Shown here in pieces: positions 25,216-34,581 of a stretch of 64,000 nucleotides of DNA (position 1 is its first letter; the number at the start of each line of letters is the position of its first letter). The notes under the pieces were generated by a model. It saw only the letters and a program-made list of their open reading frames with translations. It was not told where the DNA came from and did no database searches. A program made the position numbers and the translations under genes. The DNA lies in assembly GCF_017355785.1 (NCBI RefSeq), contig NZ_JAFEWE010000008.1, positions 62,001 to 126,000 of the forward strand, in the 5' to 3' direction. Origin of the DNA: Desertivirga arenae (lineage in GTDB: Bacteria; Bacteroidota; Bacteroidia; Sphingobacteriales; Sphingobacteriaceae).

Positions 25216-25839
25216 ATGAAAATTAAATTATTAGGTCTGACTTTATTCACTTTGTTAATTGCGGTTTCCTGTAAAAAGAAAGATAACTCTGAACCTGAAA
25301 AAGAAGCTCAATTAGAAAAAGTAACCATTGGCGGAAAAGCCTATGAAATAGTAAAAATAGGTGACCAACATTGGATAAACACAAACTATTCAGGAGAGGG
25401 AGGAATATGGAATGATGCAACTACAAGTAAACCAGAGTACGGCAAGTTTTATACTTACGAGGAGGTTCAGCAATTCACTCTGCCGGCAGGCTGGAGAGTA
25501 CCTACCGAAGCCGACTATCGCAAACTACTTACAACGATAGGAGTAAGTTTTGTTGGAGCACAGATTCAGAATGCAGAAAAGTTAAAGGCTTTGACATCCA
25601 AAACCAACTGGAATAACATTTCTGGCACCAACACCTCCGGTTTTAATGCGTATCCTGGAGGTTATAGTATCGATAACGCTTACCCAATAGGAGGGGCTAA
25701 TGCCGAGTTCTGGACTTCAAGTGATAGAACCTTTTCTATTATGGAAAGCGGAAATAATACCACATACAATGTTAGCTTTTATGGAAAAACAAATCAACCT
25801 GATCGTTTCAATGTTCGCTTCGTGAAGGATGCGCAATAG
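25216..25839 (+). CDS. FISUMP-domain lipoprotein
   Basis: The signal peptide (MKIKLLGLTLFTLLIAVSC, start at the ATG 25216 rather than the TTG-like 25192) leads to a lipidated Cys followed by KKKDNSEPE. The mature domain shows the Fibrobacter succinogenes major paralogous domain pattern: VKIGDQHWINTNY, YGKFYTYEEV, LPAGWRVPTEADYRKLL, SGFNAYPGGY, FWTSSDR, and NVRFVKD at the end. The domain is frequent in surface proteins of this phylum, with carbohydrate-related or adhesin-like functions suspected but not shown. A terminator follows. Confidence 0.88.
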   Translation: MKIKLLGLTLFTLLIAVSCKKKDNSEPEKEAQLEKVTIGGKAYEIVKIGDQHWINTNYSGEGGIWNDATTSKPEYGKFYTYEEVQQFTLPAGWRVPTEADYRKLLTTIGVSFVGAQIQNAEKLKALTSKTNWNNISGTNTSGFNAYPGGYSIDNAYPIGGANAEFWTSSDRTFSIMESGNNTTYNVSFYGKTNQPDRFNVRFVKDAQ

Positions 25840-25900
25840 AATCTTAGTCTTGGGAGATTAAAAACCTGAAAAATAAATTTTACCATTTTCGAATTTGATG

Positions 25901-25933
25901 GAGGAGTGTTCACGAAGAATACTCCTCTTTTTG
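25901..25933 (+). terminator. Intrinsic terminator after the FISUMP gene
   Basis: GAGGAGT (25901-25907) pairs with ACTCCTC (25921-25927) and is followed by a T run. The stem can extend by an inner TT/AA pair. Confidence 0.8.
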
Positions 25934-26015
25934 TTTAAACCGGGATCCTCACGAACTTTTATTTACCTGAGTTTTTAGCTACAGTTTGCTTTACTTTGCA
26001 GGTAAAATTTTTCAA

Positions 26016-27389
26016 ATGCTTAAATGGTTTTCTATTGTTCTTTTACTTGTAGCTTTTTATGGTAATTGCTTTTCTGCAGCCGGAAAATGGGCAAGTAAAA
26101 CGACCGGGACTGAGATTAGTTTTAGAGCGACCGATGCGAAGGCCCCGGTTAAGGACTTCAACGGCAAATATGCAACCATTGTCTACCTCGAAAATCTCAA
26201 CGTTAAAAAGCTAGGAAAGAACAGTAATAAAAAAGACGTGAAATGGTTGCTTTCACAAGGCTACCGTGTGATAGAGTTGGATTATAAAAAACACGCTGGC
26301 TCTGTTTCTCCCCAGATCAACAACGACATTATCGCAATTAATGATTCGATAGCTTCAGGGTCTTTTTGCGGCTTCAAAGATTGCTCCACTTCTAAAACTT
26401 ACGTCCTGTTTGAAGGTTATCGGATTCTTCGTAACGTATCTTATTTTAAAGATAATCCTTCTGTTTATAACACACCCACTGGATATCTTGAAGGAGACAG
26501 TTTACATTTGGATATCATCTATCCAGCAAATTCAAGAAAGAAAGTCCCTTTGGTCCTATCTTTTTCCTACAGTAACAGTTATGCAACTTTCGACCCTGTA
26601 AAAAAGGTCACGACGGATGCGGGAAGAGATCAACGAGTTTTTTTAAGCTATTCCTTTGCTGGTTTCAATGATAGTTTTCTTGAAGGGGCGCCTGCAAACG
26701 GTATTGCCTGGGCGATCGCTGATCATCCAAAATATTGCGAATGGGGAAAAGGAAAACCGCTAAACGGACCTAATGACGCCTATAAATCATTTCAAACCAA
26801 CCCTGATGCAGCCCAGAAAGTTAAATCGGCTATTAGAACGGTAAGAGCGATGGGAGGGAAATTGAATCTTTCAGGCAAGATAGGAATTTATGGTTTCTCA
26901 AGGGGATCAACAGCGGGTTCTCTAGCTATAGGAGATAAACATGTTCCCGAATTCGAAAATGCTGGCCCAAACCAGGACGTATCAGATGAAGTTCAGGCAG
27001 CAGCCTTAGGTCCTGGTGTTTTCGACTATACTCAAATATACAACGTAAAAGGTGATGGTGATGGAAATTTAGAGTCCCGTTGCCCTTTAGTTTGGGGGCC
27101 TATGGAAAAGAATTACGACTTATGGCAATCCATGGGAGCTGCAGGACTTGTCGAATCTCAGGCAACAGCGCCTGTTCTTTTCTTTTATAATACGGACGAC
27201 GAAGCATATTATCAGGATCAGATTTCGCATTTCCAAACAAAACTTAAGTCACTTGGTGTGCCTGTTTCAACCTTAATGAACTATGGAAAGGGGCATGCTG
27301 TTCCGCAAACGGCAGGGCCATTGAATCAACTGTATGATTTTTTCAAGCAGTATCTCCATCCTCCAAAGGTCCACAAGAACGGTAGATAA
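26016..27389 (+). CDS. Secreted alpha/beta hydrolase
   Basis: A signal peptide (MLKWFSIVLLLVAFYGNCFSA) starts at the ATG at 26016; the TTG at 25986 is unlikely. The mature part contains an N-terminal strand pair with GYRVIELDYKKH, an oxyanion-type segment LHLDIIYPANSRKKVPLVLSFSY, the nucleophile elbow G-F-S-R-G-S, a late acid in FFYNTDDEAYY, and the catalytic His in KGHAVP. The overall plan resembles the PHB-depolymerase/dienelactone-hydrolase-like esterases often found near polysaccharide genes. The substrate is unknown; an acetyl or feruloyl esterase role is possible. Confidence 0.75.
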   Translation: MLKWFSIVLLLVAFYGNCFSAAGKWASKTTGTEISFRATDAKAPVKDFNGKYATIVYLENLNVKKLGKNSNKKDVKWLLSQGYRVIELDYKKHAGSVSPQINNDIIAINDSIASGSFCGFKDCSTSKTYVLFEGYRILRNVSYFKDNPSVYNTPTGYLEGDSLHLDIIYPANSRKKVPLVLSFSYSNSYATFDPVKKVTTDAGRDQRVFLSYSFAGFNDSFLEGAPANGIAWAIADHPKYCEWGKGKPLNGPNDAYKSFQTNPDAAQKVKSAIRTVRAMGGKLNLSGKIGIYGFSRGSTAGSLAIGDKHVPEFENAGPNQDVSDEVQAAALGPGVFDYTQIYNVKGDGDGNLESRCPLVWGPMEKNYDLWQSMGAAGLVESQATAPVLFFYNTDDEAYYQDQISHFQTKLKSLGVPVSTLMNYGKGHAVPQTAGPLNQLYDFFKQYLHPPKVHKNGR

Positions 27390-27396
27390 CAAGAGT

Positions 27397-27615
27397 TCAT
27401 TTCCTTAACATATCCTTTCCAAGGGTACCTAAAATTTTAATGGCGTGTTCAATTTCTTTCGTAATTGGCGTGCCAAAGGAAATTCGTATGCAATTTTTAA
27501 ATCTCGCATCGGTGCTGAAAATGTGTCCGGGCGAGATACTCACATTATATTTCATACCCGCTTTGAATAGCTCAAAAGCGTCAAAGTTCTCGTCAAGTTC
27601 AATCCAAAGAACAAC
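27397..27615 (-). pseudogene. C-terminal remnant of a MocR/PdxR-type PLP aminotransferase gene
   Basis: The minus strand encodes about 70 residues, VVLWIELDENFDAFELF and then VSISPGHIFS, then the tail FKNCIRISFGTPITKEIEHAI, ending in TGA at 27397-27399. This is the C-terminus of GntR/MocR-type aminotransferase-fold regulators, whose members end with the same SPGxxFS...CIRISFG pattern. The remaining roughly 400 residues (winged helix and PLP-lysine domain) are absent: upstream sequence reads into an unrelated terminator and the pectate-lyase-like gene. The gene is therefore a deleted remnant. Confidence 0.7.
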
Positions 27616-27699
27616 TCGTAAAGGTAGGTAGGGAAAAGGGAAAGCTAATATTTATGGATAAAGGAGAGATCCCTTCTGCTGGATAATCGATAACTATGT

Positions 27700-27735
27700 A
27701 AAAAAGCCTGCCGTACTGCTACGGCAAGCTTTTTA
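27700..27735. terminator. Intrinsic terminator of the pectate-lyase-like gene
   Basis: AAAAGCctGCCGTA and TACGGCaaGCTTTTT form an imperfect stem with a CTGC loop and A/T runs on both sides. It lies just after the T9SS protein stop and can act for the minus strand. Confidence 0.75.
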
Positions 27736-27753
27736 AGAAAATGGATAGCAACC

Positions 27754-30700
27754 CTAATTTATAACAATAGCCTTTGAACTGCTGAATTTATTTAATGAGG
27801 TTTTGACGTAATAAACGCCCGCTGGTAAATTGCTCAATTCAATTTCCTTTTCGAATAAACCAATTTTGTTCCCACTTAAAGACTGGATAATTGAACCTCC
27901 GGAATTGATGATCGTAATAGAGACTTTGCCATCTTCTGGGGAGTTTAAACTCACCTTGAATCTTCCCCGTGATGGATTAGGGTAAATCGTTAAATCATCA
28001 TTTAATGTAAAGGTTAAGGGCGAATCTGCATTCCATGCTGAAATTTCACTTCCTCTATCACCCGCATGTCCATTTTGAACACGAACTTCATTACTTACTG
28101 AAGAAAGATTTCCGGCCGCATCTAATGCCTTCACAGTGAAATTATAAACGTTATTTCCAATTGGCCTCTCTGCATTAAAGCGAGTAATGGTTAGCAAATC
28201 AGCATTCAATTGTATTCCATTCCTGTATATATTATAACCAATAACTCCAAGATTATCAGTCGATACTTGCCAGTTCAATTGAACCTGGTGTTTAGTTGTC
28301 TTTTCGAAAACAAGAGCGGAAGGAGCCGTTGGTGCTTGTGTATCGGGCGTTGTAATGGTAACCGATGCTTTTTCAGATTCGTTAGCTGCAGCATCAAAAG
28401 CAGATACATCGAAAGTATAGGACTTGGATGCATGCAATCCAGAAGCCTGGTAGCTAGTTCCCTCTCCCGTATAAACTTTGATTCCGTTTTGATAAATATG
28501 ATAACCTTTTACGCCAATAAAGTCGGTTGACGGTGCCCAGCTTAAGGTAGCAGATGAATCTGTCGCGGATGTAGAGGAAATAACAGGTAATGAAGGTGCG
28601 ATAGAATCTCTTACAACGATAAGTATTTGTCTTGCTGAGGTATCTGCGAAGGTCTCATTTCCTTGTTGCCATGCTGTTATGATCGTAGATCCTGGCCCCA
28701 TCAGGTGAACTGCAGCACCCTGAATTATGGCAACTGTAGTATCTGAACTAAAATAGCGAACAGGCAATCCGGAACTTGCAGTAGCCGTGAGGTTAAAATC
28801 AGGTTCACCATAAACCTTTTGAGGCAAAGCAGCAAAGTTAACCGTTTGTGTTTTTCTGTTAACTGTAAGCATCCTCGTAATTGCTGGGGCAGGACTATAA
28901 ATATCATTACCTCCTTGTCCTGCTTTAATATGGGTATAACCAACCTTCAAAATATGCACTTTTCCATTACTTACCGTAGCAACAGTGGTGTCTGAACTTG
29001 AATATTCAATCGGAAGTCCGGCACTTGAGGTGGCATTTAAAGCAAAGTCCTCATCTCCGATCTCTTTCGCCGGCAGTTCTGCAAAAGTAATTGTTTGATA
29101 GTTTCTCGCTGTCGCAAGTCCTTTTATCTCCATATCCGACAGAACTTTATTGTACATCCTTACCTCATCAAGCATACCCTTGTATGGTGCAGGTTTATTA
29201 GTTGTGGTTAAGAATTCAAGTTCACCAATGTTACCTAGTATCAGGGCACTCGCTTCTCCAATTCCTGAATTAGATCTGGAGATAGTACTAGTTGCATATA
29301 AAGCGCCATTCATGTAAATGCGCAGACGCTTATTTTCCACATCCCTTATAGCCACAACATGTACCCACTTGTCTGAAAAGAATGGTGCTCCATTTGCCTG
29401 AAGCTCGTCTTTACCACCGCCTCCTGCGTCATTGTCATCATCCAGAGCGAAGCGGATCTGTTTGTTTTTAAATTCAATATCAAACCGTTTCCCGGTAGCG
29501 CCGGTACTTGCATTTCTGCTAATAGAGCCTTTGCAAAGCAAATACGAACTTGTGTTGTTATCAGGAGGCAGGAGAGAAGGCTTAGCTTTCATCCAGAAGG
29601 CAAGAGAGAAAGAATTCTTATCAAAATGGTTCTGATCTTCATTGGGGATTCTTACTACGTACATATCGGTAGCGGCGGAACTGAAGTCAAGAGCTCCCTT
29701 AAGTTTCCCTGTTATGCGAATACTTTCTTTTTCAGGATCAAGGCCGAGTAAACCGTCATTCTGATAGGAGGATGAATCAACTACACTGGTTTCGTCGGCC
29801 GATACTTCGTCAAAAGCATAATGACCAACAAGTCCTGCCGGAAGTACCGGAGGAGTTCTGAAAGACCATAGCTGTCCCTTAACTGTGCCCTTGGCATTTG
29901 TTGCATCAACCCTCCAAAAATAAGTAGTATTATCTGCTACTGAAGCGATAAAAGATGGACTGGCGGAGTAAGCAAGCTCAGATTGCAGAGCCAATCCAGC
30001 TGTGTCAGTTCCGAGATATAGGGTGTACTTCAACGTATTGCTGCTTCCGCTCCATTTTAATGTTAGCTTATTCCCTGATGGAGTAGCGTACTGATTTCCA
30101 TTAGTTGGAACAGGGTTGGTAGGAGTTACAGGGGCAGATGCTATAGTGGGCGTTAAAACGGACACTGGGTTACTATAGGCTGAAGATTCCGTTCCTGAAA
30201 CTGACTTGATCCTGTAGTAATAGGTTTTATTAGGAGAAAGGCCCGTGCTGTCAATATAAGAGGTCGAATTTGCCGCTGGCTGAGCAATATTAGCATAAGT
30301 AACACCGTCGGCTGAACGCTCAATGATAAAGTGGTTTTCATCTGTTGAGTTATCGTTCCATTTTATGAGGACAGAGCTGGTGGGAGCAGGGCTTTCCTGA
30401 GAAGTGGCTGCAAGCGTAACATTCGATGGCGGCCTTACGAAATCAGGAGGAGGGGTATCTGTTAGAGAATTTATATAAATTTCGATGTTCAAATACTGCG
30501 GATCGGCAGCGCTGAAGGCAACGGCATCTGCCTTGTTATTTTTATCGAGTCCGTGTTGATCCTCCCAGACGTCTGGTATTCCATCTTTGTCAGTATCTAA
30601 AGGACTTGGCGCTCCGTATACATCTCCCAGTCCACCGTTAGAAAAAGGAAGATCTTTCTCCGTATACACATAAAGGCCTTTGGTACCTCTTGAATTTACT

Positions 30701-31848
30701 TCGTCAACCAACAACGCGTCTACCTGATCCCTGCGGGGATAGCTGGCTCCAACATGATTTATGATATACTCATAAGCTTGAGCTGCCGACATCGAAGGTG
30801 CTGCATTAGGATAATTGAAGGGCTGTGCCTTAAAAGCCTCTCCAGTAATACCAGGGTAACCTACCGAATCGAAAGGAACCTCGCTTCCATCCAAAACTCC
30901 ATTTTTATTGTTATCAAAATAATTTCCGGCGCCATAGATATTAAAGGTCCCCGTTCCCCTTGAGAACGGAGTGGTTTTGGATGGAGGCGTTAACGGGCCT
31001 CCCACGAAATAGTTATTGATGACGTTTACTTCTGATACGCCTGAAGAGCCTCCCATAATATATGCGTCTCCTTGCCACCCATAATTAAGGTTATCGCCTA
31101 AGCGGTTACCATTTCCCCAGTCGTACACCACATTGTTAACAAATTCATTCACTCCCTTTACTTTGGGATTTCTGGTTTTGTTGCTGATATAAAGGTTTTG
31201 GACAAGGCTTACCCTGCCACCATCAGGAGTTTGAATTAGGCCACCTGCAGAATGGTTTTCCCGGTGGAGACCTTGGCCAATGATAGAGTTTTGTACTGTG
31301 ATGTTGTCTGGAGAAGTTCCCTTGCTATCCCAATTAATAGAAAATACTTCATCCATTCCCCAGGTAAATGACATGTGATCAAAGAGCATATTTGCTCCGT
31401 TTGCCAGACCAGAAGCATCTTTTCCTGAATTGGATGTAGCACCTAAGCGAATGCGAAGGTACCGGCAGATGACATCGTTGGCACCTGTGAACGTTATGCG
31501 TTTATTGAAAAAGACTATCCCATCTCCGGGGGCGGTCTGGCCTGCAATAGTGGTATTGGCAGATACTACAACATCAGAAAGCAGATTGACAATACCGCCT
31601 ACTGCAAACACCACTACACGGCCAGGTTTGCTTACAGCATCTCTGAACGACCCTGTTCCGCTGTCATTAAGATTGGTAACGATGTAAACCTCCCTGCTGG
31701 CTGCGGCTCTGGCTCCTTTGGCAAATCGACCAAATCCGAGAGCTCCTGGAAACGCAGGGGTTTGTGCTACAGCATGCTGAATAGTTCCCAGCGCAAATGC
31801 TGCTACTACTGCACATTTTTTAAAAAAACTGGACGTAGAAATTTCCAT
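27754..31848 (-). CDS. 1364-aa T9SS-exported pectate-lyase-like multidomain protein
   Basis: Domains in order: signal peptide (1-28); a PL1-like right-handed beta-helix (about 30-430) with FPGALGFGRFAKGAR, DSGTGSFRDAV and the strand segments FDHMSFTWGMDE and VNEFVNNVVYDWGNG; a Ca-binding-type DTDKDGIPDVWED segment (about 425-440); fibronectin-III-like modules (about 475-665); a LamG/concanavalin-like module (about 675-900, HYAFDE...FSLAFWMKA); two Ig-like repeats with SSDTTVA motifs (about 905-1080); two further FN3 modules; and a C-terminal type IX sorting domain (about 1290-1364, LTIYPNPSRGRF...PAGVYYVK). It is predicted to be surface-attached and to cleave pectin or a similar polyuronate. 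Confidence 0.88.
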   Translation of the reverse strand: MEISTSSFFKKCAVVAAFALGTIQHAVAQTPAFPGALGFGRFAKGARAAASREVYIVTNLNDSGTGSFRDAVSKPGRVVVFAVGGIVNLLSDVVVSANTTIAGQTAPGDGIVFFNKRITFTGANDVICRYLRIRLGATSNSGKDASGLANGANMLFDHMSFTWGMDEVFSINWDSKGTSPDNITVQNSIIGQGLHRENHSAGGLIQTPDGGRVSLVQNLYISNKTRNPKVKGVNEFVNNVVYDWGNGNRLGDNLNYGWQGDAYIMGGSSGVSEVNVINNYFVGGPLTPPSKTTPFSRGTGTFNIYGAGNYFDNNKNGVLDGSEVPFDSVGYPGITGEAFKAQPFNYPNAAPSMSAAQAYEYIINHVGASYPRRDQVDALLVDEVNSRGTKGLYVYTEKDLPFSNGGLGDVYGAPSPLDTDKDGIPDVWEDQHGLDKNNKADAVAFSAADPQYLNIEIYINSLTDTPPPDFVRPPSNVTLAATSQESPAPTSSVLIKWNDNSTDENHFIIERSADGVTYANIAQPAANSTSYIDSTGLSPNKTYYYRIKSVSGTESSAYSNPVSVLTPTIASAPVTPTNPVPTNGNQYATPSGNKLTLKWSGSSNTLKYTLYLGTDTAGLALQSELAYSASPSFIASVADNTTYFWRVDATNAKGTVKGQLWSFRTPPVLPAGLVGHYAFDEVSADETSVVDSSSYQNDGLLGLDPEKESIRITGKLKGALDFSSAATDMYVVRIPNEDQNHFDKNSFSLAFWMKAKPSLLPPDNNTSSYLLCKGSISRNASTGATGKRFDIEFKNKQIRFALDDDNDAGGGGKDELQANGAPFFSDKWVHVVAIRDVENKRLRIYMNGALYATSTISRSNSGIGEASALILGNIGELEFLTTTNKPAPYKGMLDEVRMYNKVLSDMEIKGLATARNYQTITFAELPAKEIGDEDFALNATSSAGLPIEYSSSDTTVATVSNGKVHILKVGYTHIKAGQGGNDIYSPAPAITRMLTVNRKTQTVNFAALPQKVYGEPDFNLTATASSGLPVRYFSSDTTVAIIQGAAVHLMGPGSTIITAWQQGNETFADTSARQILIVVRDSIAPSLPVISSTSATDSSATLSWAPSTDFIGVKGYHIYQNGIKVYTGEGTSYQASGLHASKSYTFDVSAFDAAANESEKASVTITTPDTQAPTAPSALVFEKTTKHQVQLNWQVSTDNLGVIGYNIYRNGIQLNADLLTITRFNAERPIGNNVYNFTVKALDAAGNLSSVSNEVRVQNGHAGDRGSEISAWNADSPLTFTLNDDLTIYPNPSRGRFKVSLNSPEDGKVSITIINSGGSIIQSLSGNKIGLFEKEIELSNLPAGVYYVKTSLNKFSSSKAIVIN

Positions 31849-32129
31849 ATTGGTGAAATGTTGGTTAGCTAAATAGGTATCGGTAGAATCCGGTTAGTTT
31901 CTTTTGCTAACCTAAAAGTTCAGCAGCGAGGTGGCAACCTGTAGTGTCATGCTCCAACCCATTTATTGTGTTATTTATTGTAAAACTGCCGTTACACAAG
32001 CAATTCCCTCTGTTGGAATTTAAGATTTTTCGACAGCGACCGCTTCATTTTTTCTTTGGTTTTTTGATTTAAATCAGCTGGTTATCAATCAATTTTAGTT
32101 AAATTTATATATATCCAATTCATTGAACC

Positions 32130-32357
32130 ATGGAAAATTTAAGCGAAAAAAACGAGGAAGTTGAGCAGGAGAATGTTCAGCCCTGGAATGTGGAAGGAGA
32201 GAGTACCAATGAAGTTCCCCTAAAAAGGGACGATAAGGTATATCCTAAACATCACCATCATGGCCATCCGCATGTCGTCACTATTGGGCATAATAGTCAT
32301 GGTCGTTCAAACTCCCGCTCTTTTGGAGTAGACCATGAACCTGGCTCTAGACTGTAA
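32130..32357 (+). CDS. Histidine-rich small protein, 75 aa
   Basis: The frame starts at ATG 32130 and encodes an acidic, disordered N-terminal half (MENLSEKNEEVEQENVQPWN) and a His-rich centre (KHHHHGHPHVV, then IGHNSHGRS, and DHEPGS near the end) with nine His in about 35 residues. It has no signal peptide. Such His clusters bind nickel, zinc or copper in metallochaperone-like proteins, but no metal gene is adjacent. The DinB-like gene follows 90 nt downstream under its own promoter. Confidence 0.6.
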   Translation: MENLSEKNEEVEQENVQPWNVEGESTNEVPLKRDDKVYPKHHHHGHPHVVTIGHNSHGRSNSRSFGVDHEPGSRL

Positions 32358-32404
32358 TGCTAAATGGAAATGGCTTCAGCTTTATGTAAGGTTTTATAAT
32401 AAGG

Positions 32405-32435
32405 TTGCAGCCATATTCTTCTTGCCATACTTTTG
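32405..32435 (+). promoter_or_regulatory. Promoter TTG-N20-TACTTTTG for the DinB-like gene
   Basis: TTG (32405-32407) and a perfect -7 box TACTTTTG (32428-32435) are 20 nt apart, ideal for Bacteroidota. The ATG follows 11 nt later (32447). It shows that the upstream TTG is a -33 box and not a start codon. Confidence 0.72.
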
Positions 32436-32446
32436 AAAAAAAGTAT

Positions 32447-32965
32447 ATGGCTAAAGTTAATACACTTGAATATTGGCAAAGGGGACCTGTTCCCGAGGTG
32501 CCTGCCTTATTACAGCCCGTTGCGCACGCTCTTCTTCAAGCCCGGGAGGAGGTAAATGAAATGATGAATGAATTTCCGGATGAATTACTATGGGAAAGGC
32601 CCGCTCAACTAGCTTCCTGTGCATTTCACCTTCAGCACCTCTCGGGTGTGATCGACCGCCTCTTTACCTATGCAAGGGCTGAAGCCTTAAATGAACAGCA
32701 GTTTGTGGAACTGGCAAATGAAAAAAGAGAGAAGCTCCCTGAGCTTTCGGTGGAAGTTTTGTTGAAGAGATTCCAACTACAGGTCGAAAAGGCCCTGGAG
32801 CAATTGAAAGCAACAGACGAAAAAACATTGAATGACTTTAGACCTGTAGGAAGAGCAGGACTGCCCACCAATGTATTGGGTTTACTTTTTCATTCTGCCG
32901 AGCATACCATGCGACATGTTGGGCAGCTGCTCACTACTGCTACTTTGGTTAAAGAGAAATACTAA
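32447..32965 (+). CDS. DinB-family protein
   Basis: The 172-aa product is a four-helix bundle of the DinB/YfiT type with the metal-ligand His in FHLQHLSGVIDR and the second pair in FHSAEHTMRHVGQL. Members bind nickel or zinc and include thiol-dependent transferases, among them bacillithiol S-transferases. The ATG at 32447 is fixed by a well-formed promoter just upstream. The biochemical reaction cannot be assigned from the sequence. The bacillithiol link fits with the YtxJ-like gene elsewhere in the window, but this is inference. Confidence 0.82.
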   Translation: MAKVNTLEYWQRGPVPEVPALLQPVAHALLQAREEVNEMMNEFPDELLWERPAQLASCAFHLQHLSGVIDRLFTYARAEALNEQQFVELANEKREKLPELSVEVLLKRFQLQVEKALEQLKATDEKTLNDFRPVGRAGLPTNVLGLLFHSAEHTMRHVGQLLTTATLVKEKY

Positions 32966-33033
32966 ATGGTAAATTTCCTTGTTTTTTCGCTAATTGTTGC
33001 ATGTTTTTAGATCCTCAAGTTTAATTCCTTTTC

Positions 33034-33041
33034 TATTTTTG
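33034..33041 (+). promoter_or_regulatory. -7 box TATTTTTG, nearly leaderless queA
   Basis: TATTTTTG matches TAnnTTTG exactly and ends 4 nt before the queA ATG at 33046, so the transcript would begin at or next to the start codon. No TTG -33 element lies at the usual distance. Confidence 0.5.
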
Positions 33042-33045
33042 CCCC

Positions 33046-34293
33046 ATGGAATCTCCTGCAGTATCTAATAATTTTTCTCTTCCGGTAAAAGATTTTGATT
33101 ATCCACTTCCTCAAGAAAGAATAGCTGTTTATCCTAAGGAACAGCGGGATTCATCAAAGTTGCTGGTATATAAAAATGGCTGCATACAAGACTGCGTGTA
33201 TCGTCAAATTGATGACTTTTTATCAACGGGTTCTCTATTAGTTTTTAATAATACCCGGGTAGTACAGGCTCGCCTTCACTTCAAAACAACTGCAGGGTCA
33301 ACAGTGGAAATTTTCTGTCTGGAACCGTACGACAAGCAGATAGAGGTTAATCAGGCCATGCAAGTAACAGGTTCTCTTAAATGGAAGTGCTTGGTTGGTG
33401 ATCTTAAGAAGTGGAAGGAAGAGTGGATAAACTTAGAAATAGACTCGGCAGAACAAGCGATCTTTTTGTCGGCGAAGCTTGTAGCAAGAGAGGCAGACAC
33501 TTTTGTAGTTGAATTTGCCTGGACTCCTGCAACATTAACATTTGCAGAAATACTGGAGAAAGCTGGAAAGATACCCTTACCTCCTTATATAAAGCGTGAG
33601 CTTAGCGAGGAGGATAAAAAGCGTTATCAAACGATCTATGCCCAGCATGAAGGGTCAGTGGCAGCACCTACTGCCGGACTTCATTATACCCCTGAAATAT
33701 TTGATCGTTTACGCGATAAAAACATTGCAGTTGACTATGTAACACTACATATCGGCGCAGGAACATTTAAGCCTATAAAAACGGAAACGGTGGCCGATCA
33801 CGACATGCATTCTGAGCAGCTGGTAGTTGAAAAGGCATTTATCGAAAAACTGATCGCTTATCTTGAAAAAGGGGTTGTTGCGGTAGGAACTACCTCTCTA
33901 CGGACCATGGAATCTTTATACTGGTTAGGTTTAAGAGTTCAACAAGACTTGTTCGACCCCCAAGATGCAGTTGCAGTAAAACAATGGGATCCTTATAACC
34001 TGGAAGCCTCCATTTCTGCCAAAGAAGCGCTGGGAGCATTGGTGGCATTTCTGGAAAGTTCAGGACAGGAAATTATGCTTTGCCGGACACAATTGCTGAT
34101 TGTACCGGGGTATGATTGGAAAATCGTTAATGTTCTTGCTACAAATTTTCATCAGCCTAAAAGTACTTTAGTGATGTTAGTCGCAGCTTTTATCGGCAAC
34201 AATTGGAGGGAAATCTACCAACATGCTCTGGATAACGACTATAGATTTTTAAGCTATGGCGATGGGTCGCTATTATTTCGTGAAAAAGTTTAG
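33046..34293 (+). CDS. queA: S-adenosylmethionine:tRNA ribosyltransferase-isomerase
   Basis: The 415-aa product matches QueA throughout: FDYPLPQERIAVYP at the start, LLVFNNTRVVQARL, PLPPYIKRE, the highly conserved QTIYAQHEGSVAAPTAGLHYT, THIGAGTFKPI-like HIGAGTF, and the end segment TNFHQPKSTLVMLVAAF. The enzyme transfers the ribosyl moiety of SAM to preQ1 at tRNA position 34 to make epoxyqueuosine. It is somewhat longer than E. coli QueA (356 aa), with an insertion around residues 90-150, common in Bacteroidota. No other queuosine gene is adjacent. Confidence 0.95.
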   Translation: MESPAVSNNFSLPVKDFDYPLPQERIAVYPKEQRDSSKLLVYKNGCIQDCVYRQIDDFLSTGSLLVFNNTRVVQARLHFKTTAGSTVEIFCLEPYDKQIEVNQAMQVTGSLKWKCLVGDLKKWKEEWINLEIDSAEQAIFLSAKLVAREADTFVVEFAWTPATLTFAEILEKAGKIPLPPYIKRELSEEDKKRYQTIYAQHEGSVAAPTAGLHYTPEIFDRLRDKNIAVDYVTLHIGAGTFKPIKTETVADHDMHSEQLVVEKAFIEKLIAYLEKGVVAVGTTSLRTMESLYWLGLRVQQDLFDPQDAVAVKQWDPYNLEASISAKEALGALVAFLESSGQEIMLCRTQLLIVPGYDWKIVNVLATNFHQPKSTLVMLVAAFIGNNWREIYQHALDNDYRFLSYGDGSLLFREKV

Positions 34294-34354
34294 GGTTACC
34301 TTTTCAAATTCCAGGTATAAATACCTAAAATGATAACCCTTTAATAAAATTACC

Positions 34355-34564
34355 ATGAAAAGATTATTCAGTTCAGCATTTGTAGCAATGGCATTAACAT
34401 TAGCAGTATCAGCTTGTAACTCAGGTAAAACAGAGAATACAGCAACTGATTCTTTGGCTGATACAATTGATTCAACTGCTGATGCAACTGCAGACACTAT
34501 GAGAGCTGATGCAGATAAAGTTGATTCTGCTGCTGATGCAAGAGTTGATTCTTTAAAGAAATAA
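34355..34564 (+). CDS. Small acidic lipoprotein, 69 aa
   Basis: The signal peptide ends in LAVSAC followed by NSGKTENT. The mature part consists of degenerate Asp/Ala/Thr/Ser repeats (DSLADTIDSTADATADT, DADKVDSAADARVDSL), an alpha-helical-looking tail. It parallels the lipoprotein at 18255-18449, including the DSL-K end. Function unknown. A strong terminator follows. Confidence 0.78.
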   Translation: MKRLFSSAFVAMALTLAVSACNSGKTENTATDSLADTIDSTADATADTMRADADKVDSAADARVDSLKK

Positions 34565-34581
34565 AAATTTAATAGCTTTTT

